A stretch of 64,000 nucleotides of DNA from SLRI01 sp964402505 (GCA_964402505.1 CAYOCP010000007.1:1-64000); one strand, 5' to 3'; shown: positions 7,304 to 16,210, counted from the first letter of the stretch. Notes: generated from the sequence alone by a model not told the origin. Numbers and translations: made by a program.

Positions 7304-8890
7304 TCAGGGGCGGTTGCCGCGAATCAATTCGGACGCCTTCTCGCCGATCATGATGGAGGGTGCATTGGTGTTGGAGCTGACCAGCCGCGGCATGATCGAG
7401 CTGTCGCAGACCCGAAGCCCCTCGATGCCGCGCAGCCGAAGCTCCGGATCGACCACGGCCATCTCGTCCACGCCCATCCGGCACGTGCCGACCGGATGGT
7501 ACGAGGTCCGCCCGTAACGCCGGGCATAGGCTTCGAGCTCAGCTTTCGTGCGCACCGCCTCGCCCGGAAAATGCTCGCGCCGGATGAAGGGCGAGAGGGC
7601 TCTCTGGTGCATGATCTCGCGGCTGAGACGAAGCCCCTCGATGGACGTCCGTACGTCCTCCGGCGCCGCCAGGAAGTTCGGATCGATCACCGGCATGGCA
7701 TCCGGCTCGGCACTCCGAAGCGTCACCGAGCCCCGGCTCAGGGGCCGGAGCGTGTAGGAGTTGAGGGTGACGCCGGAGCCCGAAGGGATCGCCGGCACGC
7801 CCGCCTCGACCCCCGCTCCGGCGAGGAAATGGAACTGCAGATCCGGCGTCTCCGCCGTCTTGTCCGCATGCCAGAAGGCCCCGCCCTCAACGATGTTGGA
7901 GGTCACCGGCCCGCGCTTGAAGAGCAGGTATTCGAGCCCCGCCCAGAGCATCCTGTGCGGCTTCTGGTACTTGTCGAGGCTCCAGGGCCCTTTCAATTCG
8001 TAGACGATGTCGATGCCGAAATGGTCGTGCAGGTTCTGCCCCACGCCCTCGAGGTCGTGCACCGGTTCGATGCCGACGCTCTTCAGATGATCCGCCGGTC
8101 CGATCCCGGAGAGCATCAGCAGCTTCGGCGAGCCGATCGCCCCCGCCGCCAGGATCACCTCGCGCTCGGCACGGAGCGTCCTCGCCGCCCCGCCCTGGCG
8201 GTAGTCCACCCCCACCGCCCGGCCGTTCTCGACCCGGATCCGCGTGACGAGGCAGTCCGTCTCGACCACGAGGTTCGGCCGCCCCATCGCCGGCCGGAGA
8301 TAGCCCGTGACCGCCGAGCAGCGCCGTCCGTTCCGCGTCGTCGTCTGGTACACGCCGCAGCCGGCCTGATCGGGCCCGTTGAAATCCGGGTTGTAGGGGA
8401 TACCCAACTCCTGGCAGGCCCTGACGAAAGCCATCGTCACGGGCTGCCCGTGCTGCGTCGTCACGCCCAGGGGCCCGCCCGAGCCGTGCCACTCGCCACC
8501 CAGCAGGTCGTTGTCCTCCGAGCGCACGAAGAGCGGGCGAAGCTCCGCGAACGACCAGCCGGTGCAGCCATGCTCGCTCACCCAGCGGTCGTAGTCCTGC
8601 GGCACGCCGCGCGTGAAAACCTCCGCGTTGATCGACGACCCGCCGCCCAGCACCCGCGCCTGCGCGTAAGGGATCTCGCGGTTCTCGCAATGAATCTGCG
8701 GTGCGGTGACCAGCCCCCAGGTCAAGGGCCCGCCCGTCATCCTGGCGAAGCCGACCGGCATGTGGATGTACCGGTCCGTATCCGCCGGCCCCGCCTCCAG
8801 CACCACGACCGAAACATCCGGATCCGCCGACAACCTGGCCGCGATCACCGCCCCCGAAGCCCCGCCGCCGATGATCACGTAGTCAGGCAT
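7304..8890 (-). CDS. GMC-family FAD-dependent oxidoreductase (choline dehydrogenase-like)
   Basis: 528 residues, the usual length for bacterial GMC oxidoreductases. The N-terminal Rossmann motif V-I-I-G-G-G-A-S-G-A-V (residues 5-15) binds FAD; the two GMC signatures are visible at A-R-V-L-G-G-G-S-S-I-N-A and A-A-G-A-I-G-S-P-K-L-L-M-L-S-G-I-G. The C-terminal catalytic region has H-P-V-G-T-C-R-M-G and S-S-N-T-N-A-P-S-I. Such enzymes oxidise choline, sugar alcohols, polyethylene glycol or other primary alcohols. It is transcribed divergently from a TetR gene, with a shared operator-like box between them, and is likely part of the same pathway as the neighbouring sugar-type importer. Confidence 0.93.
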   Translation of the reverse strand: MPDYVIIGGGASGAVIAARLSADPDVSVVVLEAGPADTDRYIHMPVGFARMTGGPLTWGLVTAPQIHCENREIPYAQARVLGGGSSINAEVFTRGVPQDYDRWVSEHGCTGWSFAELRPLFVRSEDNDLLGGEWHGSGGPLGVTTQHGQPVTMAFVRACQELGIPYNPDFNGPDQAGCGVYQTTTRNGRRCSAVTGYLRPAMGRPNLVVETDCLVTRIRVENGRAVGVDYRQGGAARTLRAEREVILAAGAIGSPKLLMLSGIGPADHLKSVGIEPVHDLEGVGQNLHDHFGIDIVYELKGPWSLDKYQKPHRMLWAGLEYLLFKRGPVTSNIVEGGAFWHADKTAETPDLQFHFLAGAGVEAGVPAIPSGSGVTLNSYTLRPLSRGSVTLRSAEPDAMPVIDPNFLAAPEDVRTSIEGLRLSREIMHQRALSPFIRREHFPGEAVRTKAELEAYARRYGRTSYHPVGTCRMGVDEMAVVDPELRLRGIEGLRVCDSSIMPRLVSSNTNAPSIMIGEKASELIRGNRP

Positions 8891-8984
8891 GCCGTCCCGC
8901 CCCCCTCGTTCTGCCGCGGCATGCTAGCCTTCGCGCGTGCGCCCTCAAAGCCCCCGCTTGCTTCAGCGCCTGGCCAAAGATTGA

Positions 8985-9000
8985 CTAACCGTTGCGTGCA
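8985..9000 (+). promoter_or_regulatory. TetR-type operator box B, between the GMC and tetR genes
   Basis: CTAACCGTTGCGTGCA matches the box seen at boxes A, C and D. It sits in the 145-bp gap between the divergent GMC oxidoreductase and TetR genes, 36 bases before the regulator's start, so it could control both and give autoregulation. A wider inverted repeat, CTAACC at 8985-8990 and GGTTAG at 9006-9011, overlaps it. Confidence 0.6.
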
Positions 9001-9035
9001 TTATGGGTTAGGCATGGCTGGAAGCCGGAGACCCG

Positions 9036-9680
9036 ATGACCGAGACCGCGACAACCGATAAGCCCCGCATCCGCGACGCGGAGGCGACGCAGAGGCGCAT
9101 TCTCGCCGCTGCCAGGAAGGAGTTCGCGAAGTCCGGGCTCGGCGGGGCCAGGGTCGACACCATCGCGCGGCGGGCGAAAGCCAACAAGCGGATGATCTAC
9201 CACTACTTCAGGAGCAAGGACGAGCTCTTCACCCGCGTCCTCGAGGAGGCTTATGCCGACATCCGTCTCGCCGAGCAGAAGCTCCATCTGGACGCCCTCG
9301 ATCCCGAGGCGGCGATCACCACCCTCGTCCGCTTCACCTGGAACTACTACCTCGCCAATCCCGAGTTCCTGACGTTGGTCAACAGCGAGAACCTGCATCG
9401 CGCCCGCCATCTCGAGGGCTCGGTTCGCATGCACGAGCAGAGCCGGCCCTTTGTCGGCATGGTCGAGGCCATTCTCGAGCGCGGCGTCGGGGCCGGTGTC
9501 TTCCGCCCCGGCATCGACCCCGTCCAGCTCAACATCACCATCGCCGCGATCGGCTACTACTACCTCACCAACCGCTTCACCGGTGCGATCGTCTACGAGC
9601 GCGACCTGATGACCAAAGAGGCGCTCGACGCCCGCCTCGCCTTCAACATCGAGACCATCCTCCGCCTGCTGCGCGCCTGA
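9036..9680 (+). CDS. TetR/AcrR family transcriptional regulator
   Basis: 214 residues. The N-terminal TetR HTH is clear at about residues 14-62: R-R-I-L-A-A-A-R-K-E-F, then the recognition-helix region K-A-N-K-R-M-I-Y-H-Y-F and S-K-D-E-L-F. The C-terminal two thirds form an all-helical ligand-binding domain. The gene lies divergently from the GMC oxidoreductase and just upstream of a convergent aldo/keto reductase. A 16-bp box occurs at its own promoter and at three nearby promoters, so it is most likely the local repressor of the transporter, GMC, reductase and acyl-CoA dehydrogenase genes; the inducer is unknown. Confidence 0.93.
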   Translation: MTETATTDKPRIRDAEATQRRILAAARKEFAKSGLGGARVDTIARRAKANKRMIYHYFRSKDELFTRVLEEAYADIRLAEQKLHLDALDPEAAITTLVRFTWNYYLANPEFLTLVNSENLHRARHLEGSVRMHEQSRPFVGMVEAILERGVGAGVFRPGIDPVQLNITIAAIGYYYLTNRFTGAIVYERDLMTKEALDARLAFNIETILRLLRA

Positions 9681-9685
9681 TTCAC

Positions 9686-10705
9686 TCACGCCGCCGGGAC
9701 CGGCGCATCCTCCCGCAGGAGCCCCCGATCCTTCAGCGCCCGCCAGAAATCGTCCGAAATGGGTGCTTCGAGCCATTTCACATTCTGCTCGAGCTGCTGC
9801 ACGGTGCGCGTCCCGGCGCAGAAGGTCGGGACCGCCGGGTGGGCCGTCACGAACTGGAGCGCTGCCGCCGGCAGGGGCACGTGGAACTCGGCGCAGACGG
9901 CCTCGATCTTCCCGACCCTGGCCATGACGTCCTCGGGCGCGGGACTGTAGTTGTACTTGGCGCCGGGCACGGCGCCGGTGGCGAGAATGCCCGAGTTGAA
10001 GCCGCCGCCGACGATCACGCCGGCCCCGCGCTCGACACAGAGAGCGAGGAAGGGGTCGAGCGCCTCCTGCTCGAGAAGCGTGTAGCGGCCGGCCAGGAGG
10101 AAGGCGTCGAAGTCGTGGCGGAGAAGGCCGGCATGGCAGACCTCCCACTCGTTCACGCCGAGTCCGACCGCCTTGACCACACCCTCGTCCCGGAGCCGCA
10201 GCAGCGCCTTCGCCGCTCCGTTCATCGCCTGCTCGAAGACCTCCGGCTGCTCCTCACCGAAATTGAACCGGTCGCAGTCGTGGACGAGGGCGATGTCGAT
10301 CCGCTCGAGCCCCAGCCGCTGCAGCGAATCCTCGACGGAGCGCATGGCGCCGTCGTGTGAATAGTCGAAGCGCAGCCGGAACGCTCCGGCATCGACCCAG
10401 GGGGCGAAGTCGATGGTCTCGCGCTTCGCCGGCTCGAGCAGGCGGCCGACCTTGGTGGAGAGCACGTAGTCGTCGCGCCGGCGCCAGCGCAGCGCCGCGC
10501 CGAGCCGGAGCTCGCTCAGCCCGTGCCCGTAGAGCGGCGAGGTGTCGAAGGTGCGGATCCCCCCCTCCCAGGCCGCGTCGACCATGGCCTTCGCCACCTC
10601 CTCGCCGATGGGCTTGAGGAAATTGCCGATCGGCGCCGCCCCGAAGCTCATCGCCGTCACCTCGAGCCCCGTCCGCCCGAAGGGCACCCTCGTTCCGGCC
10701 CGCAT
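9686..10705 (-). CDS. Aldo/keto reductase (D-threo-aldose 1-dehydrogenase-like)
   Basis: 339 residues from the ATG at 10705, which has GGGAGGG upstream; a longer frame to 10732 runs into the regulatory box. The AKR tetrad is visible: D54 and Y59 in F-D-T-S-P-L-Y-G-H-G, K85 in S-T-K-V-G-R and the later I-A-L-V-H-D His. The opening F-G-R-T-G-L-E-V-T and the position of the tetrad match the L-fucose/D-threo-aldose and pyridoxal 4-dehydrogenase subgroup, which oxidises aldoses at C1 to lactones with NAD(P). It ends 6 bases from the end of the TetR gene (convergent) and shares its upstream region with an acyl-CoA dehydrogenase. Confidence 0.9.
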   Translation of the reverse strand: MRAGTRVPFGRTGLEVTAMSFGAAPIGNFLKPIGEEVAKAMVDAAWEGGIRTFDTSPLYGHGLSELRLGAALRWRRRDDYVLSTKVGRLLEPAKRETIDFAPWVDAGAFRLRFDYSHDGAMRSVEDSLQRLGLERIDIALVHDCDRFNFGEEQPEVFEQAMNGAAKALLRLRDEGVVKAVGLGVNEWEVCHAGLLRHDFDAFLLAGRYTLLEQEALDPFLALCVERGAGVIVGGGFNSGILATGAVPGAKYNYSPAPEDVMARVGKIEAVCAEFHVPLPAAALQFVTAHPAVPTFCAGTRTVQQLEQNVKWLEAPISDDFWRALKDRGLLREDAPVPAA

Positions 10706-10722
10706 TCCGATCCCTCCCGCAT

Positions 10723-10738
10723 TGCACTGCACGGTTAC
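10723..10738 (-). promoter_or_regulatory. TetR-type operator box C, upstream of the aldo/keto reductase
   Basis: On the minus strand the sequence is GTAACCGTGCAGTGCA, sharing 13 of 16 bases with box A. It lies 18 bases before the reductase start, where it could block initiation. It is 56 bases from box D, so both divergent genes may be controlled by one bound complex. Confidence 0.6.
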
Positions 10739-10794
10739 CTAACAGGGCGGAGCGCCAGCGAACAGCGCCGCCTTGACAGGAGCTCGCCCAAAAA

Positions 10795-10810
10795 GTAACC
10801 GTCCGGTTAC
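10795..10810 (+). promoter_or_regulatory. TetR-type operator box D, perfect palindrome upstream of the acyl-CoA dehydrogenase
   Basis: GTAACCGTCCGGTTAC has perfect 7-bp arms (GTAACCG/CGGTTAC) around a 2-bp centre, the best copy of the box. A TTGACA at 10773-10778 lies 17 bases before TAACCG, so the -10 region falls inside the palindrome, an arrangement suited to repression. Confidence 0.65.
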
Positions 10811-10831
10811 ATGAACGATCGGGGAACCGCC

Positions 10832-11992
10832 ATGCCGCCCGTTCTCTTGCCGCGCCACGCACCCGAGGACTACGCGCAGATCCAGGATGCCGCCCGCCGC
10901 TTCGCCGAGACGGCGATCCGGCCGCGCGCCGCCGTTCTCGACGAGACCGAGACCTTCCCCGACGACCTCTATCGCCGAATGGCCGAGCTCGGCCTCTTCG
11001 GGATCACGGTGCCGGAGGACCAGGGCGGGGTCGGCATGGACGCGCTCGCCTACGCCATCGTCATGGAGGAGCTGTCTCGCGGCTACGCCTCTGTCGCCGA
11101 CCAGTGCGGTCTCGTCGAGCTGATCGGCACGCTGCTCGCGGCGCACGGCACGGCGGCCCAAAAGGAGCGCCATCTGCCCGCCGTCCTCGGCTTCGAGAAG
11201 AAGGTCGCCTACTGCATCACCGAGGCCGGCGCCGGCTCCGATGTCTCCGGTGTCACCACGACCGCCACGAAGGTCGGACAGGGCTGGCGGCTCGATGGCG
11301 GCAAGCTCTGGATCCACAACGCGCCCATCGCCGACCTCGCCTTCGTCCTCGCCCGCACCGATCCCAGCGCCGGCCATCGCGGCATGTCGATCTTCATCGT
11401 CGACCTGCACGGGCCGGGCGTCGGCCGCGGCCCCAGGGAGCACAAGATGGGCCAGCGTGCCTCGCCCGTGGGTGCGCTCACCTTCGACGGCGTCGAGCTT
11501 CCCGCCGACGCTCTCCTCGGCCGGGAGGGCAGGGGCTTCCACATCATGATGTCGGCTCTCGACAAGGGTCGGATCGGCATCGCGGCTCTGGCCGTCGGCA
11601 TCGCCCAGGCGGGGCTCGAGGCGGCCCTGGGCTACGTGCCCGAGCGGCGCCAGTTCGGCCAGCCGATCGCCGATTTCCAGGGCGTGCAGTTCATCCTCGC
11701 CGACATGGCCAAGGACATCGCCGCCGCAAGGGCGCTCACCCACCAGGCCGCCATGCTCCTCGACGCCGGCGAGCCCGCCAGCCGCGCCTGCTCCATCGCC
11801 AAGTGCTTCGCCAGCGACACGGCCGTGGCACGCAGCGCCGATGCCGTGCAGATCTTCGGCGGCAGCGGCTACATCCGGGGCTTCGAGGTCGAGCGCCTCT
11901 ACCGCGACGCCAAGATCACCCAGATCTACGAGGGCACCAACCAGATCCAGCGCACCATCATCGCCCGCGACCTGCTCAAGAACGGCGCCTGA
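10832..11992 (+). CDS. Acyl-CoA dehydrogenase
   Basis: 386 residues from the ATG at 10832 (CGGGGAA upstream); the in-frame ATG at 10811 abuts the operator and is less likely. Family hallmarks: Y-C-I-T-E-A-G-A-G-S-D-V-S-G (FAD and substrate region), R-R-Q-F-G-Q-P-I-A-D-F-Q (middle domain), Q-I-F-G-G-S-G-Y-I-R-G, and the C-terminal I-Y-E-G-T-N-Q-I-Q segment, whose Glu is the catalytic base in the short/medium-chain subfamily. It would introduce a 2,3 double bond into a CoA thioester. Its palindromic operator ties it to the TetR cluster, but no CoA ligase lies beside it, so the substrate is unclear. Confidence 0.93.
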   Translation: MPPVLLPRHAPEDYAQIQDAARRFAETAIRPRAAVLDETETFPDDLYRRMAELGLFGITVPEDQGGVGMDALAYAIVMEELSRGYASVADQCGLVELIGTLLAAHGTAAQKERHLPAVLGFEKKVAYCITEAGAGSDVSGVTTTATKVGQGWRLDGGKLWIHNAPIADLAFVLARTDPSAGHRGMSIFIVDLHGPGVGRGPREHKMGQRASPVGALTFDGVELPADALLGREGRGFHIMMSALDKGRIGIAALAVGIAQAGLEAALGYVPERRQFGQPIADFQGVQFILADMAKDIAAARALTHQAAMLLDAGEPASRACSIAKCFASDTAVARSADAVQIFGGSGYIRGFEVERLYRDAKITQIYEGTNQIQRTIIARDLLKNGA

Positions 11993-12037
11993 TCCGGGCG
12001 ATCCGCTTGGCCAGGCGCCGCCCTCATTCCTGCGACC

Positions 12038-13588
12038 TCAGCCGTGCGGCAGGTCGAGCGCCTCGGTCAAGTCGCCGAGCGGCGGCTCACCGTTCGCCGC
12101 GATCGCCTCGTCGCGCACGACGATGCCGTGCAGCTTGGGCAGCTCGAAGCGATTGGTGATGAAGCGCAGGATCGACGTCGTGTCGTTGGGCGCATGGTCG
12201 ATGAAGCCCTTCTTGGCGTAGGGCGAGACAATGATGGCGGGAATGCGCGTGCCCGGCCCCCAGCGATCGCCCTTGGGCGGTGCGACGTGATCCCAGAGGC
12301 CACCGTTCTCGTCATACGTGACGACGACGAGCATGTGATCCCACTGCGGGCTCCGCTCCAGATGGCCGATCACATCGGCGATGTGCCTGTCGCCCGCGGT
12401 GATGTCCGCATAGCCCGAATGCTCGTTCAGGTTGCCCTGGGGCTTGTAGAACGCCACCTGCGGCAGCTTGCCGTCGTCGATCGCCTTGATGAAGCTGACA
12501 CCGTTGAGCCCGCCGTCGAGCAGATGCTCCGCGCGCGCCGCGGTGCCCGGCGCGAAGCTGGCGTAGTAGTTGAGCGGCTGGTGATGGTACTGGAAGTTCG
12601 GCACGGGCTTCGAGTTGCCGTTCTCCAGCGTGTACTGGAAAGCGCCGCCGTACCAGGCCCAGCTCACGCCCTTGAGGCTGAGCAGATCGCCGATCGTGGG
12701 CTCCGTCTGCGGCGGCAGTGTCGTCGCCGCCATGGGATCGGCATAGGCCGGATCGCCGCCCGGGACCGGCTCGTTATGGCTCGGCTGGTAGGGCGGCTGC
12801 ATGGTGTTGACCGCGTAGAAGTCCGGCGTGAGGTTGCCGTCGCTGACGTATTTGGGAATGCCCTCCATCGCCGAATGCGGCGAGTTGGGGGCGAGCGTGA
12901 GCGTCACGCCGTCCGGATCGACGACCGCGATGGTCGGCTTCGCGGGGCTGGTGTCGGCATCGGCATAATGGGGAGCGCAGGCGCAGATCAGCCATTGATG
13001 ATTGAAGAAGGAGCCGCCGAACCCGCCCATGAAGAAGTTGTCGGCGAGCGTGTATCTCTGTGCGATCTTCCACATCTCCGTCTGCGAGCCGTCCCAGGTC
13101 GACATCGGCATGGCGCCGGAATCGGCCCATGCCACGAACATGTTGTTCTTGCCGCCGTTGATCTGCATCTGGTTCTGGTAGAAGCGATGCACGAGGTCGT
13201 GGGTCGCGGCCGAAAGCGGTGTGTCGAAGCCAGCCGGGTCGTCCACCTGGAAAACGCCGTTGGGGAGGTGCTCGGTTTCCGCCTGGGTGACGGGCGGCTC
13301 GACCCCCTTGACGGTCAGGCCGTCCCAGATCGGCGGCAGCTCGGACAGGACCGACCCGTCGCGGTCGAGCTGCTGGAGGCTCTCGGCGGTGGCCTGGTCG
13401 ATGCCGTTGGCGCCGGGGAAATGGCCGTAGAGGTTATCGAAGGACCGGTTCTCGGCGAAGATGACCACGACGTTCTGGATCTGGTCGATGCCGGATTCGG
13501 CGGCTCGGGCGTGGCCGACGAACAGGCCGCCCGACGTTGCCCCAAGTAGCGCCAGCGCTGTCGACGCGGCGAAATGCATGCGTGGCAC
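12038..13588 (-). CDS. Exported phosphoesterase (phospholipase C/acid phosphatase AcpA family)
   Basis: About 516 residues from a GTG at 13588, which has AGGGGG nine bases upstream; the ATG at 13579 is the alternative. A Sec-type signal peptide (hydrophobic run, then A-R-A-A-E-S) precedes the mature start. The hallmark V-V-V-I-F-A-E-N-R-S-F-D-N-L-Y-G-H-F of the PF04185 phosphoesterase family follows at once; the Glu-Asn is the metal-binding/active-site region of AcpA and PLC-type enzymes. Later motifs include V-V-V-T-Y-D-E-N-G-G-L-W-D-H-V and G-P-G-T-R-I-P-A-I-I-V-S-P. Substrates are phosphomonoesters or phospholipids in the periplasm. It is divergent from a di-heme peroxidase gene. Confidence 0.9.
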   Translation of the reverse strand: MPRMHFAASTALALLGATSGGLFVGHARAAESGIDQIQNVVVIFAENRSFDNLYGHFPGANGIDQATAESLQQLDRDGSVLSELPPIWDGLTVKGVEPPVTQAETEHLPNGVFQVDDPAGFDTPLSAATHDLVHRFYQNQMQINGGKNNMFVAWADSGAMPMSTWDGSQTEMWKIAQRYTLADNFFMGGFGGSFFNHQWLICACAPHYADADTSPAKPTIAVVDPDGVTLTLAPNSPHSAMEGIPKYVSDGNLTPDFYAVNTMQPPYQPSHNEPVPGGDPAYADPMAATTLPPQTEPTIGDLLSLKGVSWAWYGGAFQYTLENGNSKPVPNFQYHHQPLNYYASFAPGTAARAEHLLDGGLNGVSFIKAIDDGKLPQVAFYKPQGNLNEHSGYADITAGDRHIADVIGHLERSPQWDHMLVVVTYDENGGLWDHVAPPKGDRWGPGTRIPAIIVSPYAKKGFIDHAPNDTTSILRFITNRFELPKLHGIVVRDEAIAANGEPPLGDLTEALDLPHG

Positions 13589-13743
13589 GGCGACTATCCC
13601 CCTGTTTCGATTCCTTTTTCCGGGCCGAGGCCGGCTCTCCCTGGCGGGCCGCGAGCAGGCGACAGCCAACCAAATCCATTACGCTTGCACGGGTCTGGCA
13701 GCAAGGTCTAGTTGAATATCCAGCACGCTTGGGATGAGGCCTG

Positions 13744-14952
13744 ATGCGAGCGCCACCGATCGCCGTCCTCTCCGTCCTGCTCATGGCCATCGCCGGAGCC
13801 CTTGCCGCGGAGCCCATGACGCGCGCCGAGGTCCGGGCACGGGTGAGGGCGCTGTCGGCGCTGGGCGAGGCCATGTTTCAGGACCCGCGCCTCTCGCCAT
13901 CGGGCAGGCTCGCCTGCGCCTCGTGCCACAGCCCCGAGCACGCCTTCGGCCCGCCGAACGCCCTGGCCGTGCAATTGGGTGGCGGCGACATGCGCCAGCC
14001 GGGTGCGCGGGCAGTCCCGTCGATCCGTTACCTTCAGGCGGTGCCGCAATTCACCGAGCACTTCTTCGAATCCGAGGACGAGGCGGACGAGAGCATCGAC
14101 AACGGCCCGACCGGCGGGTTGACCTGGGACGGCCGGGTGGATTCGGGCCACGATCAGGCGCGCATTCCCCTGCTCTCCCTTTTCGAGATGGCCAACGGCA
14201 GCCCGGAGGAGGCGGCCCGGAACGCGCTCGCCGCGGGCTACGGGCCGCAACTCGCGGCCATCTACGGCGATGAGGTGCTGGGCGAGCCGACCCGCGTCTT
14301 CGACGGCATGCTGAAGGCCTTCGAGGTCTACGAGCAGGAGTGGCGGATCTTCTACCCCTACTCCAGCAAGTACGACGCCTATCTGGCGAAGGAGACGCGG
14401 CTGTCGCCGGCCGAGGCGCGGGGGCTGGCGCTCTTCGAGGACCCCGACAAGGGCAACTGCTCGTCCTGCCATTTCAGCGAGCCGGGGGCCGACGGCTCGG
14501 CGCCGCAGTTCAGCGATTACGGGATGATCGCTCTGGGCCTGCCGCGCAACAGCGAGATCCCGGCCAATGCCGACCCGACCTATCACGATCTCGGCCTCTG
14601 CGGGCCGTTGCGGACCGACTTCACCGGCCGGGCGGAGTATTGCGGCCTCTTCCGCACGCCGACGCTGCGCAACGTGGCGACACGGCACACGTTCTTTCAC
14701 AACGGCGTCTTCCACGAGCTCAGGGACGCCGTCGCCTTCTACGCCACCCGCGACACCGATCCCGGACGCTGGTTTCCCGTGCACGCGGACGGCATCGTCG
14801 ACAAGTTCGACGACCTGCCGGTGCAGTATTGGCGGAGCATCAACATGGACCCGCCCTTCGGCGGCGAGCCCGGCAGCCGCCCCGCCCTGAGCGACGACGA
14901 GATCGACGACATCGTCGCCTTTCTCGGCACGCTCTCCGACGGCTGGCGCTAG
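13744..14952 (+). CDS. Di-heme cytochrome c peroxidase/MauG family protein
   Basis: 402 residues with a Sec signal peptide (residues 1-22, ending A-L-A-A). Two heme c sites are visible: C-A-S-C-H at 58-62 and C-S-S-C-H at 239-243. The sequence between them and the late R-T-P-T-L-R-N-V-A-T-R-H-T-F-F-H-N-G-V-F segment are characteristic of the CcpA/MauG family, periplasmic enzymes that reduce peroxide or oxidise protein side chains. The C-terminal D-D-I-V-A-F-L-G-T-L is also typical. It stands alone on its strand, separated by 155 bases from a divergent phosphoesterase, so its electron donor is not shown here. Confidence 0.92.
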   Translation: MRAPPIAVLSVLLMAIAGALAAEPMTRAEVRARVRALSALGEAMFQDPRLSPSGRLACASCHSPEHAFGPPNALAVQLGGGDMRQPGARAVPSIRYLQAVPQFTEHFFESEDEADESIDNGPTGGLTWDGRVDSGHDQARIPLLSLFEMANGSPEEAARNALAAGYGPQLAAIYGDEVLGEPTRVFDGMLKAFEVYEQEWRIFYPYSSKYDAYLAKETRLSPAEARGLALFEDPDKGNCSSCHFSEPGADGSAPQFSDYGMIALGLPRNSEIPANADPTYHDLGLCGPLRTDFTGRAEYCGLFRTPTLRNVATRHTFFHNGVFHELRDAVAFYATRDTDPGRWFPVHADGIVDKFDDLPVQYWRSINMDPPFGGEPGSRPALSDDEIDDIVAFLGTLSDGWR

Positions 14953-15043
14953 CCGGGATCGTTCCGGCTTGACACCACTGTTCAGCTTTGCCGCGGCAAC
15001 CTCTATGATCGCTGCCGTCCGAGGGGAGGGAGAGGGAACGACC

Positions 15044-16210
15044 ATGACCACGCTGCGCCTGCCGACGGAGAGCGGCACCATCGAGGCTTACGCGCTCCAG
15101 GGCGAGGCGCTGCCGCCACCACCCGCGAAGCCCCGGTTCAGCCGCGTCGCCATGGCTGCCGCGCATGTCGTGAGCGACCCCACGAGCGCCATCGAGCCTT
15201 CCGCCGGCGGGGCGGTCGACTGGGATCGAACGATCGCCTATCGCGACCATCTCTTCGCCCACGGCATGGCGGTCGCCGAGGCCATGGACACCGCCCAGCG
15301 CGGCATGGGTCTCGACTGGCCGACCGCCTTGGAGCTCATCCGCCGCTCGGTCGAGAACGCACGGTCCCACAAGGGCGCCGTCGTCTTCTCCGGCTGCGGC
15401 ACCGACCAGCTCGACCCGGCGGACGCACGCTCGCTCGACGACGTGATCGATGCCTACCTCACCCAGATGGACGCGATCCAGGACGCCGGTGGCCGCCTCA
15501 TCGTCATGGCGTCCCGCGCCCTCGCGCGGATCGCGAAGGGCCCCGATGACTACGCCCGCGTCTACGAGAAGGTGCTGGCGCACGCCGAGGAGCCGGCCAT
15601 CATCCACTGGCTCGGCGAGATGTTCGATCCGGCCCTCGCCGGCTACTGGGGGGGCGACGACTTCGAGCGGACGGTCGAGACGTGCCTCGCCGTGATCCGC
15701 GACAACGCCGCCCGCGTCGACGGCATCAAGGTCTCCCTGCTCGACGCCGAGAAGGAGATCCTCATGCGCCGCCGCCTGCCGGAGGCGGTGCGCATGTATT
15801 CGGGTGACGATTTCGCTTATCCGACGACGATCAAGGGCGACGAGCACGGCCACAGCGACGCGCTCTTGGGCATCTTCGACGTGATCGCACCCGCCGCCTG
15901 CCACGCGCTTCTGGCCCTGGCCCAGGGCAATGAGGCCGCCTATGACCGCATCCTCGCCCCGACGGTGCCGCTCTCGCGCCTGATCTTCCGAAGCCCGACC
16001 CGCTTCTACAAGACCGGCGTCGTCTTCATGGCCTGGCTCAACGGCCACCAGGACCACTTCACCATGCTCGGCGGCCAGCAGTCGATGCGCCCCTTGCCCT
16101 ACTTCGCCGGCATCTTCCGCCTCGCCGACCAGGCCGGCCTGCTCCGCGATCCGGGCCTCGCCGTGCGCCGCATGCGCCAGCTCCTCCAGCTTCATGGCGT
16201 CGATGGCTGA
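15044..16210 (+). CDS. DUF993 family protein (dihydrodipicolinate synthase-like barrel)
   Basis: 388 residues from the ATG at 15044, which has a strong GGGAGGGAGAGGG upstream; the longer frame to 14969 was rejected. I recognise it as DUF993, a family usually found with sugar isomerase and dehydrogenase genes in alphaproteobacterial and actinobacterial sugar-catabolic clusters. Visible features are W-D-R-T-I-A-Y-R-D-H-L near residue 60, a G-C-G-T-D-Q-L segment, a D-G-I-K-V-S-L-L-D strand with a lysine where class I aldolases carry their Schiff-base residue, and G-D-D-F-A-Y-P-T. An aldolase-like reaction is plausible but not shown. Its last codons overlap the sugar isomerase gene that follows. 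Confidence 0.82.
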   Translation: MTTLRLPTESGTIEAYALQGEALPPPPAKPRFSRVAMAAAHVVSDPTSAIEPSAGGAVDWDRTIAYRDHLFAHGMAVAEAMDTAQRGMGLDWPTALELIRRSVENARSHKGAVVFSGCGTDQLDPADARSLDDVIDAYLTQMDAIQDAGGRLIVMASRALARIAKGPDDYARVYEKVLAHAEEPAIIHWLGEMFDPALAGYWGGDDFERTVETCLAVIRDNAARVDGIKVSLLDAEKEILMRRRLPEAVRMYSGDDFAYPTTIKGDEHGHSDALLGIFDVIAPAACHALLALAQGNEAAYDRILAPTVPLSRLIFRSPTRFYKTGVVFMAWLNGHQDHFTMLGGQQSMRPLPYFAGIFRLADQAGLLRDPGLAVRRMRQLLQLHGVDG

